64,000 bases of DNA, taken from the NCBI RefSeq assembly GCF_030811835.1, contig NZ_JAUSRO010000008.1, positions 211,964 to 275,963 on the forward strand, written 5' to 3'. A model generated the notes under the pieces. The model was not told the origin of the DNA, did not search any database, and was given only the letters and a program-made list of their open reading frames with translations. The translations under genes and the position numbers were made by a program. The DNA comes from Variovorax ginsengisoli (GTDB lineage: Bacteria > Pseudomonadota > Gammaproteobacteria > Burkholderiales > Burkholderiaceae_C). Shown piece after piece: positions 45,525 through 55,354 of the stretch; the first letter of the stretch is position 1; each line of letters opens with the position of its first letter.

Positions 45525-46088
45525 TTATGCACGCAACCATGCGTCCAGATCGGAGGGTTCGAGCTTGCCCATTTTACGCGCGGCCACCGTGCCATCGGCG
45601 GCAATGACCAAAGTGAAGGGAAGGCCACCAGTTGTATTGCCCAGTGCGCGAACCAGGTCGGTGCCCTGCAGGCCGGCCAGCCCGATCGGAAAGTCCACCG
45701 GCGTCCGAGCCAGGAATTTGCGTACGGCGCTCGGTTGATCAATGGCCAAACCCACCACTTGCCAGCCGTTAGGCGCATGTTCGCGATAGAAGCGATTGAC
45801 CATTGGCAACTCTTCCACGCAGGGCGGACACCACGTCGCCCAGAAGTTGATCAGCACCGGCTTGCCCTTGAGCGTGGCGAAATCAAGTTCGCCCCCCTCG
45901 GGTCGGTCGAATCTGGAGGCCCAGACGCTGGCGTCCAGCCGCTCACCACGGGGTGTGGCGCTGTGCCGCCACCAGGCGCCACCCAGGCCCGCGGCGGCAG
46001 CAACCGCCGCAACGCCACCAAACAGCAGGCCACGCCGACCGGCCTGCGAGCGTGGGGAGGTCGATGACGTCGATGCCGGGGAACTCAT
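45525..46088 (-). CDS. TlpA-like thiol-disulfide oxidoreductase
   Basis: A 187-residue membrane-anchored or exported thioredoxin-fold protein. The N-terminus has an Arg pair ('GRRGLLFGG') before a hydrophobic stretch (21-40), which could be a Tat signal or an anchor. The active site is 'WATWCPPC' with C87 and C90, followed by 'EELPMVNRFY' and 'GLPFTLVI' with the cis-proline. It probably reduces disulfides in the periplasm, for example for cytochrome c assembly. The start overlaps the previous gene by four bases. Confidence 0.9.
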   Translation of the reverse strand: MSSPASTSSTSPRSQAGRRGLLFGGVAAVAAAAGLGGAWWRHSATPRGERLDASVWASRFDRPEGGELDFATLKGKPVLINFWATWCPPCVEELPMVNRFYREHAPNGWQVVGLAIDQPSAVRKFLARTPVDFPIGLAGLQGTDLVRALGNTTGGLPFTLVIAADGTVAARKMGKLEPSDLDAWLRA

Positions 46089-46678
46089 ACCGTGTCTTTC
46101 TCGATCAGGCGGCGCAACGCCGCCAGGTTGCCCCGCGGCACGCGGCCCTGGCCGTCGGGCTTCAATGCACCCCGCAGGTCGTCGAGGTCATACACGAGGA
46201 GGTGAACGCCGATCTCCTCGTTGAGCAGGCGGCTCATCGCATGCACGCTGAGCGCCTCGACCTGCTCGCCATGAAAGCCCGTGACCATGCGCGGCTCGTA
46301 GTCGACATGGTGGTCGATCAGCGCGATTTCCGCGGACTTGGAGTCGTCGCAGAACAGCTGGATATAGATGTCCGACAGCCGCGTGGCCGTGCCATGCCAC
46401 ACGGCGCCACCGATGTGCGGACGAAAAACCTCCATGCGCGTCATCCATTCGAGCGCGAGTTGCCGCAGGGCACGCAGCTCCGCAGGCTGGGTATCGGCGC
46501 AGAACAGCGCAATGTAGTCGCGCACTTCGGCCTCCACATCGTCGTTGTGGGGCAGCGCGGTGCGCGTCGACAGCCCCATCTCACGCAGCGCCCGGCGCTT
46601 GGCAGGGCCGTACTCCAGCCCCTCTTCGACCACGAGGCGGGCAGCAACGGCGGCGATTTCGCGCTTGGGCGTGTCCAT
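46085..46678 (-). CDS. Conserved hypothetical protein upstream of tlpA
   Basis: A 197-residue soluble protein, mostly alpha-helical. Features are 'ALPHNDDVEAEVRDYIALF', 'WHGTATRLSDIYIQLFCDDSKSAEIALIDHHVDYE' and 'AMSRLLNEEIGVHLLVYDLDDLRG'. The acidic and histidine-rich middle recalls nucleotidyltransferase-like proteins, but I cannot assign a family. It is divergent from mpl and overlaps tlpA by four bases. ATG 46678 is preferred to 46705, which is too close to mpl. Confidence 0.7.
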   Translation of the reverse strand: MDTPKREIAAVAARLVVEEGLEYGPAKRRALREMGLSTRTALPHNDDVEAEVRDYIALFCADTQPAELRALRQLALEWMTRMEVFRPHIGGAVWHGTATRLSDIYIQLFCDDSKSAEIALIDHHVDYEPRMVTGFHGEQVEALSVHAMSRLLNEEIGVHLLVYDLDDLRGALKPDGQGRVPRGNLAALRRLIEKDTV

Positions 46679-46746
46679 CCGGACATTCTGCCCGCACTGC
46701 AGCATTCGCAGAAGCCCCCAGCCGGCACCGTCCCTAGAATCTGCAG

Positions 46747-48180
46747 ATGCATATTCATATCCTCGGCATCTGCGGCACCTTCATGGGTGGCGTCGCCGCC
46801 CTCGCGCGCGAAGCGGGCCACCGCGTCACCGGGTGCGACGCCGGCGTCTACCCGCCGATGAGCGACCAGTTGCGCGCGCTCGGCATCGACCTGATCGAAG
46901 GCTTTTCGGCCGACCAGCTCGCCCTGAAACCCGACATGTTCGTGGTGGGCAACGTGGTTTCCCGGGCGCGCCTGCCCGACGGCACCCCCAAGTTCCCGCT
47001 GATGGAAGCCATCCTGGATGCCGGGGCGCCCTACACCAGTGGCCCGCAGTGGTTGGCCGAGCACGTGCTCCAGGGCCGGCATGTGCTGGCCGTGGCCGGC
47101 ACGCACGGCAAGACCACGACCACCTCGATGCTGGCCTGGATCCTCGAACGCGCGGGCCTGGCCCCCGGCTTCCTGGTGGGCGGCGTGCCGCTGGACTTCG
47201 GCGTTTCGGCGCGGCTGGGCGCCCAAGGCACCTTTGTGATCGAGGCCGACGAATACGACACCGCCTTTTTCGACAAGCGCAGCAAGTTCGTCCACTACCG
47301 CCCGCGCACCGCCATCCTGAACAACCTCGAGTTCGACCACGCCGACATCTTCGACGACCTGGCAGCCATCGAGCGGCAGTTCCACCACCTCGTGCGCACG
47401 GTGCCCGCCACCGGCCGCGTCGTGGTCAACGCCACCGAGGCGAGCCTGCAGCGCGTGCTGGCGCAAGGCTGCTGGAGCGAGGTCTCGGATTTCGGCACCA
47501 GCGACAGCGACCGCGGCACGCTTGCCGAATGGCAACCGCGCGGCAGCCACGACGCATTCGACGTGCTGCGCCATGGGCAGCCCGTCGGGAAGGTCGCCTG
47601 GGGTCTCTCAGGGCTGCACAACCAGATGAACGCGCTGGCCGCCATTGCCGCGGCGGAGCATGTGGGCGTTGCACCCGCGCTCGCCGCGACGGCGCTGGGC
47701 AGCTTCCGCAACGTGCGCCGACGCATGGAACTGCGCGGCACGGTGGCGGTGGCCGGCGGCGAGGTCACGGTGTACGACGATTTCGCGCACCATCCGACCG
47801 CCATCCGCACCACGCTCGACGGCCTGCGCCGCAAGCTCGACACCGAGGGCCGCCGGAACGACCGCATTCTTGCCGTCTTCGAACCGCGCAGCAACACGAT
47901 GAAACTGGGCGCCATGGCCGCCCAACTGCCCTGGAGCCTGGAGGCGGCCGACCTCGCTTTCTGCCATGCAGCCGGGCTCGACTGGGACACCGCTGCCGCG
48001 CTGGCGCCGATGGGCACGCGCGCCGTGGTGGTCGATGCCATCGCGCCGCTGGTGGCGAAGGTGGTAACCGCGGCACGCCCCGGCGACCACATCGTCTGCA
48101 TGAGCAATGGCGGCTTCGGCGGCGTGCACGACAAGCTGTTGAAGGCGCTGTCGTCGCCCGCGCCACAGGCCGGGCTTTGA
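46747..48180 (+). CDS. mpl: UDP-N-acetylmuramate:L-alanyl-gamma-D-glutamyl-meso-diaminopimelate ligase
   Basis: Recycles the murein tripeptide by joining it to UDP-MurNAc, the step after AmpD action. 477 residues of the Mur-ligase fold: 'HILGICGTFMGGVAALAREAGH' at the N-terminus, ATP loop 'GTHGKTTT' (118-125), 'EADEYDTAFFDKRSKFVHYRP' and 'VYDDFAHHPTAI'. It is complete and convergent with the acylase gene, 30 bp apart. Confidence 0.96.
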   Translation: MHIHILGICGTFMGGVAALAREAGHRVTGCDAGVYPPMSDQLRALGIDLIEGFSADQLALKPDMFVVGNVVSRARLPDGTPKFPLMEAILDAGAPYTSGPQWLAEHVLQGRHVLAVAGTHGKTTTTSMLAWILERAGLAPGFLVGGVPLDFGVSARLGAQGTFVIEADEYDTAFFDKRSKFVHYRPRTAILNNLEFDHADIFDDLAAIERQFHHLVRTVPATGRVVVNATEASLQRVLAQGCWSEVSDFGTSDSDRGTLAEWQPRGSHDAFDVLRHGQPVGKVAWGLSGLHNQMNALAAIAAAEHVGVAPALAATALGSFRNVRRRMELRGTVAVAGGEVTVYDDFAHHPTAIRTTLDGLRRKLDTEGRRNDRILAVFEPRSNTMKLGAMAAQLPWSLEAADLAFCHAAGLDWDTAAALAPMGTRAVVVDAIAPLVAKVVTAARPGDHIVCMSNGGFGGVHDKLLKALSSPAPQAGL

Positions 48181-48210
48181 CGGCACGGGACCGGCAAGCG
48201 ATGCCGGTCG

Positions 48211-50658
48211 TCAGGGTGGCGACAACCAACGCCGGCTTTGCGTGGCACGCGCGATGTCTTCCTCGCGGAACGGGAAGTGCAGCCAGTCTTTTTTCGCATA
48301 GCGCGCCACTGGCGCGATGCCCTTGCCGTTGCTGACTGCGGTTTCACGCTCGCCATGCGCCAGCAGCGTGTGCGCCTGCACGCCGTGCAGGTCGAAATAG
48401 ACGACCTGCAGATAGGTGTTGCCGTGCGATCGGTCGCCCATGGTGTAGTCGCCTTCATGGGCGCAGGCCACCGTGAAGTAGCCTTCGGCGTCGCAGCCAC
48501 CCCACAGCGGCAGCTCACGGCCATTGCTGCGGACGAACCTGCGTTCGCCCAGCGGCGTGTCGAGCGCCCAGCCCTTGCGAGCCATGTCTTGCACCGCGCC
48601 GGCCAGCGCTTGCGCCACGCGTGGATCGCTGGTGTCGATGTCCGACGGCGTTGTGAGCGCGGCGGTTGCCGAAAAAGGCTGCATATCAAGGTTCTTTGCC
48701 GGAATCCTCAGCACACGGGCCCACAGGAAGTCCCATAGCAGCGCGCCACGGTCGACGGCATCGGCCCGGTTGGACCAGTGGCGCAGCACCTGGCAGGCCT
48801 GCCGCACGTCGACCGTGCGCGCCTTCGCGGCGGCATCCTCGGGCGGCAACTCGACCGTGCCGGAGGCGCAGGCGCGTTCAAGCACGGCAGTCTTGAAGTG
48901 GTCTGCGGTGTAGGAGCGGGCTTCCAGTGTCTGGTGCATCACGCGCCCGGCAAGCGCCCGCACCGACGTTTCGCCTGCAGCCGCAAGGCCTGCCGCGATC
49001 GCATGCCCTTGCCTGCCGCGCATGGACAGCGGCCGGCCCTCGCCCCCCAGGATCGATGCGAACCCCGTCAGTGGTTGCGCCGGGTTCGTGAGCCAGTAGC
49101 TGTCGTTCATGTTGGCCACATAGTCCTCGCGCAGCAGGTGGGGCATCTGTTCGGCGCCCAGCGTGCCGGGTTGCACTGCCGCTGGCGGGGACTGCCATTG
49201 GCACGCGGCCCGGCTGCCATCGAGCATCGGGGTTGCCGGATCGAGCGCAGCGAAGACCTTCGACAACGGGGTGGCGCACGCGGCACGCAGTGCGTCGGAC
49301 ACGCCGGGTACCGCACCGATATCGGCGTACCAGACCCGCCCGTCGCCACGCCCGATGGCTGCGGTGTTGACCCACGGCATCGCCATCTCTTCGCGTTGGA
49401 TGCGCATGAATTCGTCGAGCGAGCGCGCCTGGTTCCAGCGAAAGAAGTTGCGGAAAATGCGGGGGTTGTCGGCGTTGACGTCGCGAATGGCCAGTGCCTT
49501 GCGGGCGCCCCAGCCCAGCGCGGCGTTGCGCGCACCCACGTCGACCACGGGTCCGAAGCGCGTGCGGTACAGCGTGCGGCGCACCAGGTCCAACGAGCCG
49601 TCGGCCCGGCGCACCGGCACGGTCAGCGGTTGGGCGCGCATGGCTTCGGAACGACCATCGACCAGGTAGCGTGTGGGGTCGGTCGGATCCAGCGTCAGGT
49701 CGAACAAGCCGAAGCGCCGCGCAGCGGATACGGTATGGCTCCAGGCCACGTCGTTGTTGAAGCCGATCATGATGAGGGGGATGCCCAGGAAAGACACCCC
49801 CGCCACGTCCAGCTTGCCGGGCAGCGTGAGATGCGCCTGGTAGAAACGATCGGGGCCACCCCAGTACCAATGCGGGTTGCCGAACAGCACGCTGCTGCCG
49901 CGCTCGCCGGTCGCTGCTTGGCCGAACGCAAGCACGTTGCTACCGATGCCAGACGCGTCACCCACAGGTATGTCAAGCCGTGAGGACAGCGAGAACTTGT
50001 CCGTCGGCGCAGGGGGCGCGACCGCGGCAGGCTTCGCATTCACGATTTCCGAGACGAAGTGTGTGTAACCGCCCGCCAGCCCGGCAGCCACCATGCGACG
50101 GTAGATGTCTTCGGGGCCGATGGTGCGCACCCACGACGCGCCCGCGCAGGCATGCGCAGCATCGGTTTGCTCGCCCGCCTGCAGTGCCCGCACATGGCGG
50201 TTGTAGCCCTCGGCATAACCGGCGATGAGTTCGTCGAGCTCGACCGGCTGCTCGCGCTTCAGGGCTTCGACGGCATCGTCGCCGGCAAAAGCACGAAAGA
50301 AGAAATCGAGGTCGATGTTGGCAGGCGTGCCGAAGGTGGAACGCGTCTGCGGCTTGGCCTCTGCCCCGAAGTACAGCGAGCGCTGCCCGCCGAAGGTGAC
50401 GAAGGCGTCGGCCAGCGTGCACAGCGCGTCCTCGGCCTGCACCTGGCCCAAGCCGATGCCCAACCCGCGCCAGGTGGAGGCTCGGACATGGGGGATGCCG
50501 TCGGCGGTGCGGCGGATTTCGATCGACGCGTTGGGCAATTCAGGCCGGCCCCATGCAGGGGCGGTGCCGATGCATGCGCCCACAACAGCGATAACGGCGA
50601 TGCGACGGCCCCACGCACGAGGTCGGGATCTGGGTCGGGGTCTAGGGGTTGATTTCAC
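48211..50658 (-). CDS. Penicillin-acylase-family Ntn hydrolase, PvdQ-like
   Basis: An 815-residue secreted acylase precursor. After a signal peptide ending near 'APAWG', the alpha part runs to G239; autocatalytic cleavage before S240 ('GIGSNVLAFG') would expose the nucleophile, as in PvdQ and AHL acylases. The beta part has 'GNPHWYW', 'VAWSHTVSAARRFGLFDLTLD' and the Asn motif 'MNDSYWLTN'. Family members remove fatty-acyl chains from homoserine lactones or from acylated siderophore precursors. It is the last gene of the siderophore run, 60 bp after the outer-membrane factor, which favours a siderophore substrate. Confidence 0.88.
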   Translation of the reverse strand: MKSTPRPRPRSRPRAWGRRIAVIAVVGACIGTAPAWGRPELPNASIEIRRTADGIPHVRASTWRGLGIGLGQVQAEDALCTLADAFVTFGGQRSLYFGAEAKPQTRSTFGTPANIDLDFFFRAFAGDDAVEALKREQPVELDELIAGYAEGYNRHVRALQAGEQTDAAHACAGASWVRTIGPEDIYRRMVAAGLAGGYTHFVSEIVNAKPAAVAPPAPTDKFSLSSRLDIPVGDASGIGSNVLAFGQAATGERGSSVLFGNPHWYWGGPDRFYQAHLTLPGKLDVAGVSFLGIPLIMIGFNNDVAWSHTVSAARRFGLFDLTLDPTDPTRYLVDGRSEAMRAQPLTVPVRRADGSLDLVRRTLYRTRFGPVVDVGARNAALGWGARKALAIRDVNADNPRIFRNFFRWNQARSLDEFMRIQREEMAMPWVNTAAIGRGDGRVWYADIGAVPGVSDALRAACATPLSKVFAALDPATPMLDGSRAACQWQSPPAAVQPGTLGAEQMPHLLREDYVANMNDSYWLTNPAQPLTGFASILGGEGRPLSMRGRQGHAIAAGLAAAGETSVRALAGRVMHQTLEARSYTADHFKTAVLERACASGTVELPPEDAAAKARTVDVRQACQVLRHWSNRADAVDRGALLWDFLWARVLRIPAKNLDMQPFSATAALTTPSDIDTSDPRVAQALAGAVQDMARKGWALDTPLGERRFVRSNGRELPLWGGCDAEGYFTVACAHEGDYTMGDRSHGNTYLQVVYFDLHGVQAHTLLAHGERETAVSNGKGIAPVARYAKKDWLHFPFREEDIARATQSRRWLSPP

Positions 50659-50718
50659 TTGTTCCTCAGGACACTTGCGAAGCAGCGGGGGCTTACGCGG
50701 CCTACGATTCGGGCGATC

Positions 50719-52167
50719 TCAGCGTTCGTTTTGTGCAAGCGCGCCACCATCGCCCTGCCATCCACCGCCAAGCGCGCGGTACAACGCAACGCGCGCCTGC
50801 AACCGGGCCAGCCGCAGTTGAACGCCCAGGTCCTGCGCTGCATACAGCTCGCGCTGCGCGTCGAGCAGCACCAGCAGCGTCTCGGCGCCCGCGAGGTATC
50901 GCATTTCCGAAAGCTGCGCTGCACGACGTGCCTGCAACAGTTCGTCGGCCTGCGCCGATGCCTGCGCATCGGCTCCCGCGATCGCCTGGAGCGCCGTTTC
51001 GGCGTCCGCAAAGGCGCCGATGATTGCGGCACGATAGGCTGCACCCAACTCCTCGCGCCGCGCTTGGGCCAAGTCGCGCTCGCCCGCGAGCCGCCCACCG
51101 TCGAAAAGGGGCGCCGCCAAGCCGGCAGCCAGGCTGTAGATGGGGTTGTCGAACAGCCCGCCAGGCGCCTGACCCTGCATGCCAAGGGATGCGCTCAAGG
51201 TGATGCGCGGGAGCATCGCGGCACGTGCCGCCTGCACGTTCGCATCGGCAGCCGCCAGCCGCGCCTCGGCCTGCGCGAGATCGGGACGACGCACCAGCAA
51301 TTGCGATGGCACCCCTGCCGCGACAGCGGGAATCCGCAGCGCCTCGAGCCGCCCTCGCTCCACCGCTTCCCTCAGCACCAGCTCCGATGCGGTCAAGCCA
51401 AGCAACAGGGCCAGCGCAGTCTGGGCGTGGCGCACCTGCTGCTGCAGGTAAGCACGTTCGCGCGCTCGCGCTGCCACCAGGCCACGCTGCTGGGCCAGTT
51501 CCAGCGGTGCGGCTGCACCGGCGCGCTCGCGCGACTCCACCAGCCGCAAGACCCGCTGCGCATTCTCGAGGCTACTGCCTGCGAGCGCCACGCGTTCGCG
51601 CAGGCCCAGCAGCTGCAGCCAAGACGACGCGACCTCGGCGGTCACGCTCAGTTGCAACGCATCGCGTTCGAAGACGCTGGCACGCAGGCCCTGCCGCGCC
51701 TCCCGGTGCAGTGCATCCTGGCGCCCCCATAGATCGAGCTCGTAGCGCGCCGCGAAGCCAATCGCCTGTTCATTGCCATCGACCTGCGCCTGCCCGCCCA
51801 TGCGGGCCTGGCGGCTTGCATCGACCTGGCCTGTCAGTTCGGGCAGCCGCTGTGCACCCGCGATGCGCGCCTGTGCCCTTGCAGCGCCAACACGGGCCAG
51901 CGCCATCGCCAGGTCCTGGTTACCCATCAGCGCCTGCGCGATCACCGTGTCGAGCTCGGCGCTGCCCAGGTGGCTCCACCAGTGCGCATCGACCGCCGCA
52001 GCGTGCGCATCAGGCTGCGCGCCTTCCCAGGAGGGGGGCACGTCCACCGCGTGCGGCTGCAGATCGGCGGGCGCGACAGCACATCCGGCAAGCCACAGGG
52101 CACCAACCCAGGGCAGGGGCGACAGGCGCTGGCGCCAACCCATTTGATTTTTCAGCATGCTTGCCAT
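50719..52167 (-). CDS. NodT-family outer-membrane efflux lipoprotein, OpmQ-like
   Basis: A TolC-like outer-membrane factor of 482 residues with a lipobox (C29 in 'LAGC') and two OEP repeats ('YELDLWGRQDALHREARQGL', 'RRPDLAQAEARLAAADANVQAARA'). It starts 8 bp after the MacB-like gene and completes a tripartite pump. In Pseudomonas the equivalent OpmQ works with PvdRT to move pyoverdine from the periplasm out of the cell. Confidence 0.9.
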   Translation of the reverse strand: MASMLKNQMGWRQRLSPLPWVGALWLAGCAVAPADLQPHAVDVPPSWEGAQPDAHAAAVDAHWWSHLGSAELDTVIAQALMGNQDLAMALARVGAARAQARIAGAQRLPELTGQVDASRQARMGGQAQVDGNEQAIGFAARYELDLWGRQDALHREARQGLRASVFERDALQLSVTAEVASSWLQLLGLRERVALAGSSLENAQRVLRLVESRERAGAAAPLELAQQRGLVAARARERAYLQQQVRHAQTALALLLGLTASELVLREAVERGRLEALRIPAVAAGVPSQLLVRRPDLAQAEARLAAADANVQAARAAMLPRITLSASLGMQGQAPGGLFDNPIYSLAAGLAAPLFDGGRLAGERDLAQARREELGAAYRAAIIGAFADAETALQAIAGADAQASAQADELLQARRAAQLSEMRYLAGAETLLVLLDAQRELYAAQDLGVQLRLARLQARVALYRALGGGWQGDGGALAQNER

Positions 52168-52175
52168 GGTTGCGA

Positions 52176-54149
52176 CTACTGCGAGGCCAGTGCCACGACC
52201 GGATCGAGGCGCGCCGCGTTCCTCGCAGGCATGAAGCCGAAGATCAGGCCCGTCAACACGGCGCAGCCGAACGCACCGAGGCTGGCCAGGAGGGAGAAGA
52301 CCACCGGCACGCCCGCCAGCATCAGCACGGCAACGATCGCAAGCCCCACGATCACACCCAAGGTGCCGCCCGCCGAAGTCACGAGCACTGCCTCGGTCAT
52401 GAACTGCCGCAAGATGTCGGTCTGGCGCGCACCGGTTGCCATGCGGATGCCGACCTCGCGGGTGCGCTCCCGCACCGTCATCAGCATGACATTCATCACG
52501 CCGATGCCGCCCACGACCAGCGAGATCGTGGCGATCAAGCCCAGCATCATCGTCATCGCCCGCGCGGTCTCCGTCTGCATGCGAATGGCCTCGACGCGAT
52601 TCCAGACATGCACATCACGCACCCTGCGCTTGTGCGCCAACCGGTCCTCAATGGCATCCGCCGTGGCCGTGGCCTGTTGCATGTCGCGCACCTGCACGGC
52701 GATCCAGGTTGGGTTGCGGTGGCCGAAGATGCGTGCCGCGGCCGCCGAGAACGGGACGACCACGCGGTCGTCCTGATCTTCACCGTCCGTTGTTCCTTTG
52801 GCCGCGAGCACGCCGATCACCTGGAACGGCACCTTGTCGATCAGGATCTCCTGCCCGACCGGATCGCTGCCATCGGCGAACAGGGTCTTGCGAACGGTTT
52901 GCCCTATGACGGTCACCTTGGCCGCACGCTCCTCGTCCACTGCGTCGAACATCGTGCCCTCGGTGACGCGCCATCCCAGCACGTGGTTGAAGCCGACCGT
53001 GGTGCCGCCCCCCTCCGAGCCATGATCGACGTTGCCGCGCCGTACCACCACGCGCTCCTCGATGTAGGGCGTTGCGGCTTCGACATTCGGCAGGCTACGC
53101 ACGGTGTCCACGTCGTCGAGGGTGAGTGGAGCGCTCGGCGCACGCGCGCTGCTCTCACGGGCGGAGATGAACATGGTGCGAACACCGAAGGTCTCGAATT
53201 GAGCAAGCACCTGCTTTTGCGAGCCACCGCCTACGGCCAGCATCGCAATGACCGACGCGACGCCAATGACGATGCCCAGCAGTGTCAGCCCGGTACGGAA
53301 GCGATTGCTCCACATCACGCGCCAAGCGGCACGCGCCGCCTCATTCAGATCGGCGGATATCGATGCCTGCCCGTGGCCAAGTGCGCACCCGCCATCGTGC
53401 GACTGGGCGGTCCCTGCGGCGGCATGCGCATCGCCGGAGTCGGCAACGATCTGCCCATCGCGAATCTCTACGATACGGTTCGCCTGCGCGGCAATCTGCC
53501 GGTCGTGCGTGATCAGGATCACCGTATGGCCGGCATCGGCGAGTTCGTGCAGCAGCTTCATGACCTCTGCGCCACTCTCGCTGTCGAGCGCGCCGGTGGG
53601 CTCGTCGGCCAGGATGATGCGTCCGCCGTTCATGAGCGCGCGTGCGATGGCCACGCGCTGCTGCTGCCCACCCGACAGCTGGTGTGGCCGGTGGTCGAGC
53701 CGCGCGCCCATGGCCAGCCGCTCAAGCAGCGCGGTGGCACGTGCCCTGCGCTCGGCTTCGGGCATGCCGGCATAGAGCGCGGGGATCTCGACGTTCTCCC
53801 GCGCCGATTCGGTCTGCACAAGGTGATAGCCCTGGAACACGAACCCAAATGCCTCGCGGCGCAGACGGGCGAGCGCGTCGGCATCGAAACCGGAGACATC
53901 CTTCCCCTCGAACAGGTAGCGTCCGCTGCTCGGTCGGTCGAGGCACCCGAGAATGTTCATGAGCGTGGACTTGCCGGAACCCGATGCGCCCACGATGGCA
54001 ACAAACTCCCCTGCACGGATCTTCAACGAAATGCCGCGAAGCACCTGCGTGGGCGATGGATCGTCACCCGTTCGCTGTGGCTGACCGTACGACCTGCGGA
54101 TGTCCTGCAGCTCGATCAGTGACATCGCTTGGCTTGCCATCGCGCTCAT
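52176..54149 (-). CDS. MacB-type ABC exporter (PvdT-like)
   Basis: A 657-residue MacB-fold protein. The N-terminal ATPase has Walker A 'GASGSGKST' (54-62), signature 'LSGGQQQR' and Walker B 'IILADEPTGALD'. A membrane helix ('LTLLGIVIGVASVIAMLAVG'), a large periplasmic domain and three C-terminal helices follow ('VVGGIGVMNVMLMTV', FtsX-like). It acts on periplasmic substrates with an adaptor and a TolC-type channel, both encoded alongside. ATG 54149 overlaps the adaptor stop; ATG 54125 is an alternative. Confidence 0.92.
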   Translation of the reverse strand: MSAMASQAMSLIELQDIRRSYGQPQRTGDDPSPTQVLRGISLKIRAGEFVAIVGASGSGKSTLMNILGCLDRPSSGRYLFEGKDVSGFDADALARLRREAFGFVFQGYHLVQTESARENVEIPALYAGMPEAERRARATALLERLAMGARLDHRPHQLSGGQQQRVAIARALMNGGRIILADEPTGALDSESGAEVMKLLHELADAGHTVILITHDRQIAAQANRIVEIRDGQIVADSGDAHAAAGTAQSHDGGCALGHGQASISADLNEAARAAWRVMWSNRFRTGLTLLGIVIGVASVIAMLAVGGGSQKQVLAQFETFGVRTMFISARESSARAPSAPLTLDDVDTVRSLPNVEAATPYIEERVVVRRGNVDHGSEGGGTTVGFNHVLGWRVTEGTMFDAVDEERAAKVTVIGQTVRKTLFADGSDPVGQEILIDKVPFQVIGVLAAKGTTDGEDQDDRVVVPFSAAAARIFGHRNPTWIAVQVRDMQQATATADAIEDRLAHKRRVRDVHVWNRVEAIRMQTETARAMTMMLGLIATISLVVGGIGVMNVMLMTVRERTREVGIRMATGARQTDILRQFMTEAVLVTSAGGTLGVIVGLAIVAVLMLAGVPVVFSLLASLGAFGCAVLTGLIFGFMPARNAARLDPVVALASQ

Positions 54150-55300
54150 GGGTTCGCGGTCTTGCCATCGGCTACGCCGGTCACGATACGGTCGCCCACC
54201 TGGATGCCGTCGAGCGCCTGCGCGGCGACGCGGTTGCGCACGCCGACACGGACTTGCCGCGGCTGGACACTGCCGTCGGCGTGCAACACCTGCACCGTGA
54301 AACGGTCCGTACCTGGCACGGGCGCCAGCGCGGCTGCGGGCACGACCACCGCATCGGCGGCGGCCAACTCCACGAACGTCACCTGGGCGGTCATCTGCGG
54401 CATGAGTTCGCCGTCTGCGTTGGCTATGTCAAACAACGCGGTGTAGACCACCACCTTGCTGGGCGCGGCGGGTGCGGCGGTGTTGCTGTCGCTGCCGCCA
54501 GCCTTGGTACCCGGCAGGGGTGGTGCGGGCAGCACTTGACGCACCTTGCCATGCCAGCGGCGCTGGCTGTTGCCCAGCGTGGTGAAGTAAACCGGCATTC
54601 CCGCCTTGACACGCCCCACGTCGGCTTCCGATACCTCGGACCACACGGTCATCGAAGACAGGTCGGCGATACGCAGCACATCGGGCGTCTGGTAGGTGGC
54701 ATTGAGTGTTTGCCCCTCACGCGCAGCGACGGAGACTACCGTACCGGCCATCGGGGCATAGATTCGCGTGTAACCGAGGCGCGCCTCGTCGGCCTTGAGG
54801 GTCGCTTGCGTCTGCGCCATCTGGGCCTGAAGGTTGTCGATGCGCGCGGCGGCCGAAGCGAGAGCAGCCTCTGCGCTCTGCACGTCCTCCTCCCGTGTGG
54901 CACCGTCGGCAGCCATCTGGCGCTGGCGCGCCTGCTGCTGGCCAGCCAGGCGATGCTGGGCGCGCTGGTCGGCGAGTTGGGCACGAAGTCCTGCCAGCGA
55001 GGCGCGGCCGGCATCGACCGTGGCACGTTGCAAGCTGGGATCGATCTCGACCAGCAATTGCCCCTGCGCGATGACGTCGCCCGGCTGTACGTGAAGCCGC
55101 AGGATCTGCCCCGAGACCTGGGCACCGACATCCACATAGCGCCGCGGCTGCAATGTGCCGAACGCAGTAACGCTCGATTCGATGGACGCACGCCACGCCG
55201 CAGTCGACTCGATCTCGCCCGCTGGACGACGTGTCCAGAGATAAGTGGTCGCGGCCAAAATCAGAAGTAAGCCGGGCAGCAAGTAAACGATTCTTCGCAT
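54146..55300 (-). CDS. MacA-type periplasmic adaptor (PvdR-like)
   Basis: A 384-residue membrane-fusion protein: an N-terminal anchor (about 5-22), a lipoyl half ('GAQVSGQILRLHVQPGDVIAQGQLLVEID'), a coiled-coil hairpin (about 95-165), then 'YTRIYAPMAGTVVSVAAREGQTL' and beta-barrel/proximal domains. It links the MacB-like ATPase to the outer-membrane factor and overlaps the former by four bases. It lies 54 bp after the ornithine-hydroxylase gene. Confidence 0.92.
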   Translation of the reverse strand: MRRIVYLLPGLLLILAATTYLWTRRPAGEIESTAAWRASIESSVTAFGTLQPRRYVDVGAQVSGQILRLHVQPGDVIAQGQLLVEIDPSLQRATVDAGRASLAGLRAQLADQRAQHRLAGQQQARQRQMAADGATREEDVQSAEAALASAAARIDNLQAQMAQTQATLKADEARLGYTRIYAPMAGTVVSVAAREGQTLNATYQTPDVLRIADLSSMTVWSEVSEADVGRVKAGMPVYFTTLGNSQRRWHGKVRQVLPAPPLPGTKAGGSDSNTAAPAAPSKVVVYTALFDIANADGELMPQMTAQVTFVELAAADAVVVPAAALAPVPGTDRFTVQVLHADGSVQPRQVRVGVRNRVAAQALDGIQVGDRIVTGVADGKTANP

Positions 55301-55354
55301 TTCGATGGGTCAATGGCTCATGGGCACGGCGCCGCGCAGCGCCGGCCTGTCAAT

